Source: an uncultured Shewanella sp.
Lineage (GTDB): Bacteria; Pseudomonadota; Gammaproteobacteria; Enterobacterales; Shewanellaceae
Reading direction: 5' to 3'
Assembly: GCA_947503555.1 (NCBI GenBank)
Contig: CANNEE010000009.1
Span: 62,001-126,000, forward strand
DNA length: 64,000 nucleotides
Positions 52,141 through 62,588 of the stretch are shown here, piece after piece. The notes under the pieces are model-generated. The model made no database searches, was not told where the DNA came from, and worked only from the letters and a program-made list of their open reading frames with translations. A program made the translations under genes and the position numbers. The first letter of the stretch is position 1; the number at the start of each line of letters is the position of its first letter.

Positions 52141-53385
52141 ATGAAAAACCTTACCCTACCACTGCAGGGCGCACAAATGCTGTTTGTCGCCTTCGGTGCG
52201 CTGGTGCTTATGCCGTTATTAACCGGCCTAGATACCAGTGTTGCTCTATTTACCGCTGGTATTGGCACTTTGCTATTCCAGTTAATAACAAAAAGACAAG
52301 TTCCAATCTTCCTTGCCTCTTCCTTTGCATTTATCGCCCCAATTCTCTACGGAGTACAAACTTGGGGGATCCCTGCAACTATGGGAGGCCTGATGGCAGC
52401 AGGTTGCATGTATGTGCTCTTAGGTGCAGCTGTGCGTATAAAAGGCACCGGCTTCATTCAAAAACTATTACCACCCGTTGTTGTTGGACCTGTCATCATC
52501 ATTATCGGTCTCGGCTTAGCGCCTGTTGCCGTCAATATGGCACTTGGCAAGACTGGTGATGGAAGTGCCGTGTTAGTCGAAGGCGATACCGCATTGATTA
52601 TCTCTTTACTGTCACTTCTCACTACAATTTTTGTCGCAATTTTCGCTAAAGGCTTACTCAAGCTAATGCCCATCTTGGCGGGTATCATAGTAGGATACGG
52701 TTTAAGTTTAGCCTATGGCATTGTCGACTTTAACCCTGTGCTACAGGCAAGCTGGATAGCCATTCCTAACTTTGTCGCACCAGAGTTTAATTGGCATGCT
52801 ATCGCCTTTATGATCCCTGTCGCCATCGCTCCTGCAGTGGAGCATATAGGCGATATTCTCGCGATATCGAATGTCACCGGAAAAGACTATATTAAAAAAC
52901 CTGGCCTGCACCGCACCCTTGCTGGCGATGGTATAGCAACCATTGCCGCATCAGCATTTGGTGGACCACCAAATACCACTTACTCTGAAGTCACAGGTGC
53001 TGTCACCTTGACTAAGAACTTCAACCCCAAAATCATGACTTGGACTGCAATTACTGCAATTATGCTGGCATTTGTAGGTAAGTTAGGCGCCTTAATGCAA
53101 ACTATTCCTGTCCCGGTAATGGGTGGCATTATGTGTCTGCTGTTTGGCTCAATTGCGGCCGTAGGCCTCAATACCCTCATTAGAAACCAGGTAGACCTGA
53201 GCGAAGCAAGAAACTTATCGATTGTCGGCGTGACATTAGTCTTCGGCATTGGCGGAATGGCCTTTGGTATTGGCTCATTTAGCTTAAGCGGGATTAGCCT
53301 ATGCGGTATTGTGGCCATCCTAATGAACCTCGTCTTACCCGAAGCAAAAGTGCAACAAACAAGTGCACAGGAAAACACCGCTTAA
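52141..53385 (+). CDS. uraA: Uracil permease
   Basis: A protein of 414 residues of the NAT/NCS2 family with about 14 membrane segments. Visible family features include QLITKRQVPIFLASSFAFIAP, an AIAPAVEHIGDILAIS block with the substrate-binding Glu, and the GDGIATIAASAFGGPPNTTYSE loop with a second Glu. It takes up uracil with protons. upp is not adjacent in the window. It is divergent from DUF2066-hda, similar to the E. coli order. Confidence 0.94.
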   Translation: MKNLTLPLQGAQMLFVAFGALVLMPLLTGLDTSVALFTAGIGTLLFQLITKRQVPIFLASSFAFIAPILYGVQTWGIPATMGGLMAAGCMYVLLGAAVRIKGTGFIQKLLPPVVVGPVIIIIGLGLAPVAVNMALGKTGDGSAVLVEGDTALIISLLSLLTTIFVAIFAKGLLKLMPILAGIIVGYGLSLAYGIVDFNPVLQASWIAIPNFVAPEFNWHAIAFMIPVAIAPAVEHIGDILAISNVTGKDYIKKPGLHRTLAGDGIATIAASAFGGPPNTTYSEVTGAVTLTKNFNPKIMTWTAITAIMLAFVGKLGALMQTIPVPVMGGIMCLLFGSIAAVGLNTLIRNQVDLSEARNLSIVGVTLVFGIGGMAFGIGSFSLSGISLCGIVAILMNLVLPEAKVQQTSAQENTA

Positions 53386-53415
53386 TTCATATAAAATCTT
53401 GAGTAGGTAAAACAA

Positions 53416-53441
53416 AAAGCCCAAGCAATCGCTTGGGCTTT
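53416..53441. terminator. Bidirectional terminator between uraA and grxD
   Basis: AAAGCCCAAGC-AATC-GCTTGGGCTTT, a perfect 11-bp stem between two converging genes, with T residues on both sides. Confidence 0.85.
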
Positions 53442-53461
53442 CTTGTTGAAACAACTAAAGA

Positions 53462-53797
53462 TTACTCTTCTTCAGTTTTATACTTAGCAGCGGTTTCACT
53501 GATAAGCTTTTGTAATTCGCCCTGCTGGAACATTTCAGTAACGATATCACAACCACCAATCAGCTCACCTTCTACCCAAAGTTGAGGGAATGTAGGCCAG
53601 TTAGCGTATTTTGGTAGTTCAGCACGAATATCTGGATGCTGAAGAATATCAACGAAAGCAAACTGCTCACCACAGTTAATCATCATTTGTGCAACCTGAG
53701 AAGAAAACCCACAGCTAGGCAGCTTTGGTGAGCCTTTCATATAGACAATAATTGGGTTCTCGGCAATTTGTTGCTTAATTTTTTCTACTGTTTCCAT
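53462..53797 (-). CDS. grxD: Monothiol glutaredoxin GrxD (Grx4)
   Basis: A protein of 111 residues from the ATG at 53797 (TAGGAAG upstream); longer frames reach 53956 without family support. The active site is CGFS (PKLPSCGFSSQ), defining a monothiol glutaredoxin that carries [2Fe-2S] clusters and helps iron-sulfur trafficking. NWPTFPQLWVEGELIGGCDIV is the conserved glutathione-binding region. It is divergent from sodB, pairing iron-sulfur and superoxide functions. Confidence 0.95.
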   Translation of the reverse strand: METVEKIKQQIAENPIIVYMKGSPKLPSCGFSSQVAQMMINCGEQFAFVDILQHPDIRAELPKYANWPTFPQLWVEGELIGGCDIVTEMFQQGELQKLISETAAKYKTEEE

Positions 53798-54053
53798 TTT
53801 GCTTCCTAGGTACGACAAGTTAATCATTAGTTTAGTCTGAACATGCAAACTCAACCAACGGCAAAAAAATTGAACTGATACACTCTTAATATGGGCGTAA
53901 TTAAGTAATACAAGTGATATCTCATAATTATGAATATCTTCGCCTCTCACCGACATTGTACTTGAGATCCTCCCCCAACAAAATCATACTTTTAGTAGGG
54001 GTATTTATGGATTAATAATATCGATGACCGCAATCTAATCAATTAGGTCAACT

Positions 54054-54069
54054 AGTGATTCACATCACA
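54054..54069 (+). promoter_or_regulatory. CRP/FNR-like site upstream of sodB
   Basis: AGTGATTCACATCACA fits TGTGA-N6-TCACA with one mismatch. A possible -10 TACAAT lies at 54081-54086, which would put the site centre near -31, overlapping the -35 region, where a bound protein would more likely repress than activate. Confidence 0.4.
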
Positions 54070-54141
54070 AATTTTATCGGTACAATAGGTGCCAGTGAGT
54101 AAGACAAACAAAGACAAATTTAAGTCAATGGAGAGAGACTA

Positions 54142-54726
54142 ATGGCTTTCGAATTACCAGCATTACCTTACGAAAAGAACGCACTAGAACCACATATTTC
54201 TCAAGAAACCATCGAGTACCACTATGGTAAGCATCACAACACATACGTTGTAAAGCTAAATGGTTTAGTTGCAGGCACAGAGTTAGAAAGCAAAAGCCTT
54301 GAAGAGATCATTAAGACTTCTACTGGTGGTGTTTTCAACAACGCAGCGCAAATCTGGAACCACACTTTCTACTGGAACTGCCTAGCACCTAATGCTGGCG
54401 GAGCAGCAACTGGCCCAGTAGCAGAAGCCATCAATGCCGCTTTTGGTTCATTCGAAGAATTTAAAGCTAAATTTACCGATGCAGCGGTTAATAACTTCGG
54501 TAGCGCTTGGACTTGGCTAGTTAAGAAAGCTGATGGCAGTGTTGAAATCGTTAACACCAGCAATGCAGCAACGCCACTTACTGACGAGTCAGTCACTCCT
54601 ATCCTAACTGTGGACGTTTGGGAGCATGCTTACTACATCGATTACCGTAACGTTCGTCCTGATTATATGGCTCACTTCTGGGAGCTAGTTAACTGGGATT
54701 TCGTTAACCAAAACTACACGGCTTAA
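54142..54726 (+). CDS. sodB: Iron superoxide dismutase
   Basis: A protein of 194 residues, cytoplasmic Fe-SOD. Metal ligands are visible: the His in LEPHISQETIEYHYGKHHNTYV, the His in WNHTFYWNCL, and Asp and His in VDVWEHAYYIDYRN. AAQIWNHTFYWNCLAPNAGG is the Fe-type sequence. A GGAGAG site precedes the ATG. It is a single gene closed by a strong terminator. Confidence 0.97.
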   Translation: MAFELPALPYEKNALEPHISQETIEYHYGKHHNTYVVKLNGLVAGTELESKSLEEIIKTSTGGVFNNAAQIWNHTFYWNCLAPNAGGAATGPVAEAINAAFGSFEEFKAKFTDAAVNNFGSAWTWLVKKADGSVEIVNTSNAATPLTDESVTPILTVDVWEHAYYIDYRNVRPDYMAHFWELVNWDFVNQNYTA

Positions 54727-54752
54727 TTCTTTCTCGATTTAAGCTAGATGAT

Positions 54753-54782
54753 AAAAGCCATTGGAATCGCCAATGGCTTTTT
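54753..54782 (+). terminator. Rho-independent terminator after sodB
   Basis: AAAAGCCATTGG, 5-base loop, CCAATGGCTTTTT: a perfect 12-bp stem with T-run, 26 bp after sodB. Confidence 0.88.
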
Positions 54783-55040
54783 CTTTTACCACCACAGACT
54801 CATCGCGTTTCTCCTTACCCTCAGACCTTAAGTTATAGCAATAAATTTATTCATTAAAATTGACTATCTAAAGGGCAAAAGCCATTCGTTCACAAATGCA
54901 ACTGTAGCGTTTGCAACTATTTGTTGTTGTTTTTATTTGATTTTTTTGAAGCACTTCTCAAATTAGGGTCTAAGATTAGTAGTAGGAAACTGTTTCTCAG
55001 TTGTCCATTTCTTATTTGTTTGACTTTTCAGGGGGTCACC
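54783..55040 (+). other. Upstream region of the yeaG operon
   Basis: About 260 bp with no gene. A direct repeat of TGCAACT occurs at about 54896 and 54913. An open frame from 54921 joins yeaG but has no ribosome site or family support. The promoter is presumably here; I cannot mark it with confidence. Confidence 0.4.
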
Positions 55041-56975
55041 ATGGGCATATTTGAACATTACCAGCAGCGCTATGAAAAAAAGCTAGATGAAGAATACTCA
55101 TTACAAGAATTTCTCGACATCTGTAAAAAAGATCGCAGTGCGTACGTCTCAGCTGCAGAGCGATTGCTTATCGCTATAGGCGAGCCTGAGGTCATAGATA
55201 CTTCAAAGGATCCTGTCCTTAGTCGTATCTTCTCTAACAGACTGATCTCTCGGTATCCTGCCTTTAAAGACTTCTATGGTATGGAAGACTCCATCGAGCA
55301 GATCGTCGCCTACCTAAAGCACTCGGCTCAAGGCCTTGAAGAGTCAAAACAAATTCTCTATTTACTTGGGCCAGTAGGCGGCGGTAAGTCTTCGCTTGCT
55401 GAAAAGCTTAAAGCACTAATGCAAAAAGTCCCCATCTATATTCTTAGTGCTAATGGTCAACGTAGCCCAGTGAACGACCACCCATTTTGCCTATTTGATA
55501 ATGAAGAAGATGGTAAATTGCTTCATGACGAATACGGTATTCCAGAACGTTATATTAAAACCATCATGTCCCCTTGGGCCGTGAAACGACTACATGAATT
55601 TGGCGGCGATATTTCCAAATTCAAAGTTGTTAAGGTCTACCCTTCTGTATTAGATCAAATTGCGGTGGCTAAGACTGAACCTGGTGATGAAAATAATCAG
55701 GACATCTCTTCACTTGTCGGTAAAGTTGATATTCGTCAATTAGAGCACTTTGCTCAAGACGATGCGGACGCTTACGCTTATTCAGGCGCACTATGTCGAG
55801 CGAACCAAGGCTTAATGGAGTTTGTTGAGATGTTTAAGGCCCCAATTAAGGTGCTACATCCTCTACTCACCGCCACCCAAGAAGGTAACTATAACGGTAC
55901 CGAAGGACTATCGGCTCTACCATACAACGGCATTATTTTAGCCCACTCCAATGAGTCAGAATGGTCAAGCTTTAGAAACAATAAGAATAATGAAGCTTTC
56001 TTAGATAGGGTTTATATTGTAAAAGTGCCCTACTGCTTACGTGTTTCTGAAGAAATTTCTATCTATAAGAAACTCTTGCTTAACTCAGAGCTTTCCGAGG
56101 CTCCATGTGCACCGGGTACGCTTGAAACACTTTCACAATTTAGCGTACTTTCACGCATTATCGCACCTGAAAACTCGTCAATCTATTCCAAGATGCGGGT
56201 ATACGATGGTGAAAGCTTAAAAGACACTGACCCTAAAGCTAAGTCCTATCAAGAGTATCGAGACTACGCAGGCGTAGACGAAGGCATGCAAGGGCTATCA
56301 ACCCGTTTCGCCTTTAAGATCCTCTCAAAAGTGTTTAACTTCGATCATACAGAGATAGCAGCGAACCCTGTTCATCTATTCTATGTGCTTGAAAGACAGA
56401 TTGAACAAGAGCAATTCCCAAGTGAAACTGCAGAGCGTTATCTTGAGTTCTTAAAAGGTTACCTCATTCCTAAATATGTTGAGTTCATTGGTAAGGAGAT
56501 CCAAACCGCCTATCTAGAGTCCTACTCTGAATATGGGCAAAACATATTCGATCGCTATGTCACCTATGCTGACTTCTGGATTCAAGATCAAGAGTATCGC
56601 GACCCAGAAACTGGCCAGCTATTTGATAGAGCCGCGCTCAATGCCGAGCTGGAGAAAATCGAAAAACCTGCTGGTATCAGTAATCCAAAGGATTTTCGTA
56701 ATGAGATAGTGAACTTCGTACTCAGAGCCCGTGCAAGTAACGACGGCCATAACCCTCAATGGACGAGTTACGAAAAACTGCGCACTGTCATCGAAAAGAA
56801 AATGTTCTCTAACACAGAAGATCTGCTACCTGTCATTTCGTTTAACGCTAAAACATCAACCGACGATCAACGTAAGCATGATGACTTTGTTAATCGCATG
56901 ATGGAAAAAGGCTATACCAAGAAGCAAGTAAGGCTCTTATCTGAATGGTACCTAAGAGTCCGTAAATCTTCATAA
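55041..56975 (+). CDS. yeaG: PrkA-type serine kinase / AAA+ protein YeaG
   Basis: A protein of 644 residues, the exact usual length, starting at the ATG at 55041 after AGGGGGT. The N-terminal AAA+ PrkA domain has Walker A LLGPVGGGKSSLAEKL (109-124). The C-terminal part is the PrkA kinase-like domain. The ending YTKKQVRLLSEWYLRV is conserved. In E. coli YeaG acts with YeaH under nutrient stress. It is the first gene of yeaG-yeaH-ycgB. Confidence 0.95.
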   Translation: MGIFEHYQQRYEKKLDEEYSLQEFLDICKKDRSAYVSAAERLLIAIGEPEVIDTSKDPVLSRIFSNRLISRYPAFKDFYGMEDSIEQIVAYLKHSAQGLEESKQILYLLGPVGGGKSSLAEKLKALMQKVPIYILSANGQRSPVNDHPFCLFDNEEDGKLLHDEYGIPERYIKTIMSPWAVKRLHEFGGDISKFKVVKVYPSVLDQIAVAKTEPGDENNQDISSLVGKVDIRQLEHFAQDDADAYAYSGALCRANQGLMEFVEMFKAPIKVLHPLLTATQEGNYNGTEGLSALPYNGIILAHSNESEWSSFRNNKNNEAFLDRVYIVKVPYCLRVSEEISIYKKLLLNSELSEAPCAPGTLETLSQFSVLSRIIAPENSSIYSKMRVYDGESLKDTDPKAKSYQEYRDYAGVDEGMQGLSTRFAFKILSKVFNFDHTEIAANPVHLFYVLERQIEQEQFPSETAERYLEFLKGYLIPKYVEFIGKEIQTAYLESYSEYGQNIFDRYVTYADFWIQDQEYRDPETGQLFDRAALNAELEKIEKPAGISNPKDFRNEIVNFVLRARASNDGHNPQWTSYEKLRTVIEKKMFSNTEDLLPVISFNAKTSTDDQRKHDDFVNRMMEKGYTKKQVRLLSEWYLRVRKSS

Positions 56976-57034
56976 CTTGCCCTGAATTGCGGCGTGGTTA
57001 GCTGCGCCGCAAAACAAATTTGGGAGGTGCGCCT

Positions 57035-58303
57035 ATGGCGAATTTTATCGATAGACGACTCAATGCTAAGGGAAAAAGCACGGTCAATCGTCAGCGCTTT
57101 ATCAATCGCTATAAAAAGCAGATAAAAAAAGCGGTGAGTGATGCTGTCACTAGGCGCAGTGTCACAGATATAGATACTGGCGAAAAAATCAGTATCCCCA
57201 CCAGAGATATCAGCGAGCCACTCTTTCATCAAGGTAAAGGTGGCGTAAAAGAACGGGTTCACCCTGGCAATGATCAATTTACAAGAGGCGATCAGATCCA
57301 GCGTCCCCCTTCAGGCGGCGGACAAGGTAGTGGTCAGGGAGAAGCCTCTGACTCGGGCGAAGGCCAAGATGATTTCGTATTTCAGATCTCTAAAGATGAG
57401 TATTTAGAACTACTATTTGAAGATTTAGAACTACCAAACCTTCAAAAAAACCGCCTCAACAAGCTAGTTGAATATCAAATCTATCGTGCAGGTTTTACCA
57501 ATGATGGTGTACCTGCCAATATCAATATTGTCCGATCATTACGCTCGTCCTTGGCAAGACGCATAGCGATGACGGCAAACAAGAAAAAGCTGCTTAAGCA
57601 ACTTGAACAAGAATTATCTAGCCTAGAAAATACTCCAGGCGCTAATGCAGAAGCGATTTTAACATTAAAAGAGCAAATTAAGGAGCTTAAGCACAAGATA
57701 TCTAAGGTCCCCTTCATCGACACATTTGACCTAAGATACAACAACTTTGCTAAACAAGAGATCCCTTCAAGCCAAGCGGTTATGTTTTGCTTAATGGACG
57801 TATCAGGCTCGATGGATCAGGCAACTAAAGATATGGCTAAACGCTTCTATATCTTGTTATATCTATTTTTAACCCGTACATACAAGAATTTAGAAGTTGT
57901 CTATATTCGCCATCATACTCAAGCTAAAGAAGTGGATGAACATGAGTTTTTCTATTCGCAGGAAACAGGCGGGACTATAGTCTCTAGCGCCTTAAAACTG
58001 ATGCATGAGATTCAGCGCAAGCGTTATCCTGCCGACGAGTGGAATATTTATGCTGCTCAAGCATCTGACGGCGATAACTGGGCAGATGACTCCCCAAGTT
58101 GCCGCCAGTTACTGGAGAAGCACATTCTACCAACCGTTCGTTACTTCAGTTACATCGAAATCACTAATCGTGCTCACCAAACGCTTTGGCGTGAATATGA
58201 AGCACTACAAGAGAGCTACGACAACATTGCCGTACAACATATAAAACAAGCCGAAGATATTTACCCTGTCTTTAGAGAGCTCTTTAAGAAGCAAGCGGTA
58301 TAA
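57035..58303 (+). CDS. yeaH: YeaH, DUF444 von Willebrand-like protein
   Basis: A protein of 422 residues from the ATG at 57035 (GGGAGGTG upstream). A low-complexity Gly/Gln/Ser-rich linker (about 93-113) follows the N-terminal part. A MIDAS-like [13 protein letters not shown] near 252-264 marks a von Willebrand type A fold. The end [13 protein letters not shown] is conserved. YeaH is the partner of YeaG in E. coli. Located 59 bp after yeaG. Confidence 0.93.
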   Translation: MANFIDRRLNAKGKSTVNRQRFINRYKKQIKKAVSDAVTRRSVTDIDTGEKISIPTRDISEPLFHQGKGGVKERVHPGNDQFTRGDQIQRPPSGGGQGSGQGEASDSGEGQDDFVFQISKDEYLELLFEDLELPNLQKNRLNKLVEYQIYRAGFTNDGVPANINIVRSLRSSLARRIAMTANKKKLLKQLEQELSSLENTPGANAEAILTLKEQIKELKHKISKVPFIDTFDLRYNNFAKQEIPSSQAVMFCLMDVSGSMDQATKDMAKRFYILLYLFLTRTYKNLEVVYIRHHTQAKEVDEHEFFYSQETGGTIVSSALKLMHEIQRKRYPADEWNIYAAQASDGDNWADDSPSCRQLLEKHILPTVRYFSYIEITNRAHQTLWREYEALQESYDNIAVQHIKQAEDIYPVFRELFKKQAV

Positions 58304-58315
58304 ATTGGGGGCATT

Positions 58316-59839
58316 ATGGGAAAAAAAGCGCAGACACCTCTTAGTGACGGACCCGACTGGACCTTTGATCTACTTGAACAGTATCAAGATGAAATCGAGC
58401 GCGTTGCTAATATCTATAAATTAGACTCGTACCCAAACCAAATTGAAGTCATTACTGCAGAGCAGATGATGGATGCCTATGCCGGTATTGGTATGCCCAT
58501 AGGTTACACTCATTGGTCTTTTGGTAAACGTTTTATCGAAACAGAACAAGGTTATAAACGCGGTCAAATGGGGCTCGCCTATGAAATTGTCATTAATTCT
58601 GATCCCTGTATCGCCTATTTAATGGAAGAGAACACCATTACAATGCAGGCACTGGTAATGGCACATGCTTGCTATGGCCACAATAGCTTTTTTAAGAATA
58701 ACTACCTATTTGAAACTTGGACAGATGCCAGCTCTATCATCGACTATTTAGTATTTGCTAAAAACTATATTAGTGAGTGTGAAGAGAAGCATGGTATCGA
58801 GCAGGTTGAAAATATTATCGACTCCTGCCACGCCCTTATGAATTATGGCGTCGACCGTTACAAGCGTCCGACGGAAATCTCTTTTAAAGAAGAGCAAGCT
58901 AGACAAAAAGAGCGGGAAGAATATCTTCAGAGTCAAGTTAACGATCTATGGCGTACTATTCCTGCTGGCCAAGAGACTGAAACCAAAGCTAAACGTAAGC
59001 GCTTTCCTAGTGAACCCCAGGAAAATATCCTCTATTTTATCGAAAAGCACGCTCCCTTACTTGAACCTTGGCAAAGGGAAATAGTCAGAATCGTGCGTAA
59101 AATGGGACAGTACTTCTATCCCCAAAAACAAACCCAAGTCATGAATGAAGGTTGGGCTACTTTTTGGCACTACACCATACTTAACCATCTTTATGATGAA
59201 GGCAAAGTTACCGATAGGTTTATGTTGGAATTTTTGCAAAGTCACACCAATGTCGTTGCACAGCCCCCCTACAATAGCCAATATTACAGTGGCATTAACC
59301 CCTATGCTTTAGGGTTCAATATGTTCGTTGACATCAGACGTATTTGCGAAAACCCAACGGAAGAAGATAAGGCTTGGTTTCCTGATATAGCAGGTAGTGA
59401 TTGGCTTGAGACCTTACATTTTGCCATGCGCAACTTTAAAGATGAGAGTTTTATCAGTCAGTACCTCTCGCCTAACATCATTCGCCAGTTCAAATTATTT
59501 GGCATTTTGGATGATGATAAAAAGAACTTTTTATCTGTTTCGGCGATACATGACGATCAAGGTTATCGAGATATCCGCCAGATGTTATCTCAACAATATA
59601 ACCTGTCTAATATTGAGCCTAACATCCAAGTCCATAACGTTGAAGTGGCAGGAGACCGCTCATTAACGCTCAGATATATACCATCTAACCGCATTCCTCT
59701 CGCAGATAGTCGCCATGAGGTACTAAAACACCTTCACAGACTATGGGGCTTTGATGTGACATTAGAGCAAAGAGAGGAAAACGGAACCCTTAAAGTGATA
59801 GGCCGATGTCCTGAACAAGAAGGAGAGTCCGAAAGCTAA
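58316..59839 (+). CDS. ycgB: SpoVR family protein YcgB
   Basis: A protein of 507 residues of the SpoVR/YcgB family, named after a Bacillus spore-cortex protein. Conserved blocks are GMPIGYTHWSFGKRF, ACYGHNSFFKNNYLF, NEGWATFWHYTILN and FNMFVDIRRICENPT. The function in non-spore-formers is uncertain; it is consistently linked to yeaG-yeaH. It starts 12 bp after yeaH, so all three form one operon. Confidence 0.94.
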   Translation: MGKKAQTPLSDGPDWTFDLLEQYQDEIERVANIYKLDSYPNQIEVITAEQMMDAYAGIGMPIGYTHWSFGKRFIETEQGYKRGQMGLAYEIVINSDPCIAYLMEENTITMQALVMAHACYGHNSFFKNNYLFETWTDASSIIDYLVFAKNYISECEEKHGIEQVENIIDSCHALMNYGVDRYKRPTEISFKEEQARQKEREEYLQSQVNDLWRTIPAGQETETKAKRKRFPSEPQENILYFIEKHAPLLEPWQREIVRIVRKMGQYFYPQKQTQVMNEGWATFWHYTILNHLYDEGKVTDRFMLEFLQSHTNVVAQPPYNSQYYSGINPYALGFNMFVDIRRICENPTEEDKAWFPDIAGSDWLETLHFAMRNFKDESFISQYLSPNIIRQFKLFGILDDDKKNFLSVSAIHDDQGYRDIRQMLSQQYNLSNIEPNIQVHNVEVAGDRSLTLRYIPSNRIPLADSRHEVLKHLHRLWGFDVTLEQREENGTLKVIGRCPEQEGESES

Positions 59840-59852
59840 GGTGGTTAGCGAT

Positions 59853-59881
59853 TAAAAAGGCCGACATTAAGTCGGCCTTTT
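59853..59881. terminator. Bidirectional terminator between ycgB and fadR
   Basis: AAAAAGGCCGAC-ATTAA-GTCGGCCTTTTT, a perfect 12-bp stem with T-runs on both strands. Confidence 0.9.
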
Positions 59882-59893
59882 TATTCATAAACG

Positions 59894-60613
59894 TTACTGG
59901 GGTTCTTGTGCCAATTCAGATGGCATCTCATCCCTTAAGGCCATCCACATCTTGCCACTTTCCAGTCCATAATTTCGCATTAACTCAGGAACCTTTGAGT
60001 AATCTTCATCTTTGGCCAGTTGTTCTAGCGACTGATAGAAAGATAATGCGAGTGCTCTAGCTTCACTGCTTGAGAAATAGTAGCGACCAATACGACTATA
60101 TAATCCTTTAAAACCATTTAAGATTAACACATATAGTGGGTTACCAGATGAAAACGCCAACTGATGATTAATCTGATAGTCAAATTCAGCAAATGCCTCA
60201 GCGGTGTCAGTAAGCTCTGAGTGCTTCGACAAAATTTCCACAGCCTTTGCTGGATTATGTTTAAGTGCGCCACGAATATAGATAGCACTGACATTACTTC
60301 GAGCCGACAAGAGTTGGTCGACCAGTAGCGGAAATCCATCAGGGTTTAAGTCTGCAATTGTCTCTAAAATATTGAGACCCGAGGTTTCCCAAAAATTATT
60401 GACCCTCGTAGGTTTACCATGCTGAATAGTGAGCCAACCATCTCGAGCCAAACGTTGTAGTACTTCACGTAACGTAGTACGAGTAACACCAATTAGCTCA
60501 GATAGCTCTCGCTCGGCAGGCAAAATAGAGCCTGGTGGGAACTTATTATCCCAAATTGAGCGTACTATATATTTTTCAGCAAAACTCGCAGGCCCTTTGG
60601 CATTGATGATCAT
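59894..60613 (-). CDS. fadR: Fatty acid metabolism regulator FadR
   Basis: A protein of 239 residues with an N-terminal GntR winged helix ([47 protein letters not shown]) and a FadR-type acyl-CoA-binding C-terminal domain ([21 protein letters not shown]). It represses beta-oxidation genes and activates fab genes; long-chain acyl-CoA releases it. It is divergent from nhaB, the E. coli order. A FadR-like palindrome in its own upstream region suggests self-control. Confidence 0.96.
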   Translation of the reverse strand: MIINAKGPASFAEKYIVRSIWDNKFPPGSILPAERELSELIGVTRTTLREVLQRLARDGWLTIQHGKPTRVNNFWETSGLNILETIADLNPDGFPLLVDQLLSARSNVSAIYIRGALKHNPAKAVEILSKHSELTDTAEAFAEFDYQINHQLAFSSGNPLYVLILNGFKGLYSRIGRYYFSSSEARALALSFYQSLEQLAKDEDYSKVPELMRNYGLESGKMWMALRDEMPSELAQEPQ

Positions 60614-60918
60614 CAGTCCGCTTTCCAGTTAATTGTTAACATTCATTGCGACTGATCATACCAGAGCGGTCAAAAATGAAAACCTATAGTTCCATTTCTA
60701 ATGAAATAGCTCCCCTAAAGTTCACACAAATGCCCAAAAAAGAGACTGGACATTTACTTCATCTTTGCAAAATTAATGAAAACCTCTTCTTTTTCGAAAG
60801 TCTATGTATCCAATTTCCTTCAATGGGTTTATCATTACGCCGTCAAATTTTGCACAAGCATAAAAATGCTGTTCAAAATTCAAATTGAAGTAAAAATTAT
60901 TAGACTAGAGAGGAAGTT
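60614..60918. other. fadR-nhaB divergent region
   Basis: About 305 bp without a convincing gene; an 80-codon frame (60646-60888) has no ribosome site and an unlikely composition. It holds the FadR-like site at 60651-60666 and the ribosome site of nhaB (AGAGGAAG). Confidence 0.5.
60651..60666. promoter_or_regulatory. FadR-like operator
   Basis: ACTGATCATACCAGAG resembles the FadR site (ACTGGTCNNACCAG core) with one mismatch in the left half. It lies 38 bp upstream of fadR, a place fit for autoregulation and possibly effect on nhaB. Confidence 0.45.
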
Positions 60919-62505
60919 ATGCCTGTGACCATGAGTCGGGCGTTTATGGACAACTTTTTAGGTAACTCTCCTAAATGGTTCAAAATCGCAATACTGTCGT
61001 TCCTAGTATTAAACCCAATACTATTTTATCTCAACCCTTTCGTAGCAGGATGGGTTCTCGTTCTCCAGTTCATCTTTACCTTGGCAATGGCACTGAAATG
61101 TTACCCATTGCAACCCGGTGGTTTGCTCGCCATCGAGGCCGTTGCTATCGGCATGACCTCTCCGGCTCAAGTACTGCATGAAATCCAAGCTAACTTAGAA
61201 GTACTCTTGCTGTTAATCTTCATGGTTGCTGGTATCTACTTTATGAAACAGCTACTGCTGTTTGTCTTTACCAAAATCATTACTAAAGTCAGATCCAAAA
61301 TTGTTGTTTCTCTGCTTTTCTGTATTGCTTCAGCCTTTCTATCGGCGTTCCTCGATGCGCTAACCGTTATCGCAGTGATTATCGCCGTAGCAGTTGGCTT
61401 CTACTCTATCTACCATAAGGTGGCATCGGGTAAAGACTTTAGCGCCGACCATGATCATACCTCAGAAGGCCATAACCAACTTAATGAGCAAGAGCTTGAA
61501 GCCTTCCGTGGTTTTCTACGTAACCTGCTGATGCATGCTGGTGTCGGTACTGCACTCGGTGGTGTATGTACCATGGTAGGTGAACCACAAAACTTGATTA
61601 TCGCAGCACAAGCCCACTGGCAATTTGCTGAGTTCGCGCTGCGTATGGCACCTGTGACAGTTCCTGTTTTCTTTGCAGGCATTATTACCTGTGTCCTAGT
61701 CGAGAAATTCCGGATCTTTAGCTATGGCGCGCAACTGCCTGAAGCGGTACATAAAATTTTATATGACTATGCAGCACACGAAGATGCGCGTCGCACTAAA
61801 CGCGACAACATGAAGCTAATTATCCAAGCGCTAGTGGGTATTTGGTTAATCGTAGGCCTAGCCTTCCACTTAGCAGCCGTAGGTCTGATTGGCCTTTCTG
61901 TTATCATTATTACCACTGCATTTAACGGTGTGACTGATGAACATGCGCTAGGTAAAGCCTTTGAAGAAGCCCTGCCCTTTACTGCGCTATTAGCGGTATT
62001 CTTTGCTATCGTTGGCGTGATCATCGATCAGCAACTTTTTGCTCCTGTAATCCAATGGGCATTGAGTTATCAAGGTAATACTCAGTTAGTGATCTTCTAT
62101 ATCGCCAATGGCCTGTTATCTATGGTTAGCGATAACGTCTTTGTTGGCACCGTTTATATTAATGAGGTCAAATCAGCGCTTCAGGCTGGACAGATTACTC
62201 GAGATCAATTTGACCTATTAGCAGTAGCTATCAACACAGGTACTAACTTACCATCGGTTGCAACACCAAATGGTCAGGCAGCATTCCTATTCTTGTTAAC
62301 CTCGGCACTTGCTCCGCTTATTCGTCTTTCATATGGCAGAATGGTCTGGATGGCACTGCCCTACACCATAGTGCTTTCGATTGTTGGAGTCATGGCTATT
62401 CAACTAGGTTACCTTGAAAGCATTACCCAGTATTTCTATGATGCGCACCTATTAATGCATCATAGTGCAAAGGATATTGGCAGCGTTGTTAGCGGTGGCC
62501 ACTAA
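60919..62505 (+). CDS. nhaB: Na+/H+ antiporter NhaB
   Basis: A protein of 528 residues with about 11-12 membrane helices, slightly longer than E. coli NhaB (513). Family blocks are [45 protein letters not shown] and [15 protein letters not shown], with the conserved aspartate in helix 4 (LDALT). It exports sodium in exchange for protons. It is divergent from fadR and followed by a terminator and then dsbB. Confidence 0.96.
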   Translation: MPVTMSRAFMDNFLGNSPKWFKIAILSFLVLNPILFYLNPFVAGWVLVLQFIFTLAMALKCYPLQPGGLLAIEAVAIGMTSPAQVLHEIQANLEVLLLLIFMVAGIYFMKQLLLFVFTKIITKVRSKIVVSLLFCIASAFLSAFLDALTVIAVIIAVAVGFYSIYHKVASGKDFSADHDHTSEGHNQLNEQELEAFRGFLRNLLMHAGVGTALGGVCTMVGEPQNLIIAAQAHWQFAEFALRMAPVTVPVFFAGIITCVLVEKFRIFSYGAQLPEAVHKILYDYAAHEDARRTKRDNMKLIIQALVGIWLIVGLAFHLAAVGLIGLSVIIITTAFNGVTDEHALGKAFEEALPFTALLAVFFAIVGVIIDQQLFAPVIQWALSYQGNTQLVIFYIANGLLSMVSDNVFVGTVYINEVKSALQAGQITRDQFDLLAVAINTGTNLPSVATPNGQAAFLFLLTSALAPLIRLSYGRMVWMALPYTIVLSIVGVMAIQLGYLESITQYFYDAHLLMHHSAKDIGSVVSGGH

Positions 62506-62588
62506 TCCCAGCTATAGATTTAGTTACAAAGTCTTAAAGGGCGACATCAATCACATGTTGACCAAAAGCTGTTAACTAAGTAGAGTCT

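Noticed and set aside
53798-53956. N-terminal extension of GrxD
   Set aside because: Grx4 proteins start right before METVEKIKQQI-like sequence; the extension has no family support and covers the promoter.
54921-55040. N-terminal hydrophobic extension of YeaG
   Set aside because: It would add a membrane-like segment to a cytoplasmic family with a fixed 644-residue length; the ATG at 55041 has a good ribosome site.
60646-60888. An 80-codon frame in the fadR-nhaB gap
   Set aside because: No ribosome binding site, no hydrophobic or domain pattern, and it covers the likely promoters and FadR-like site.
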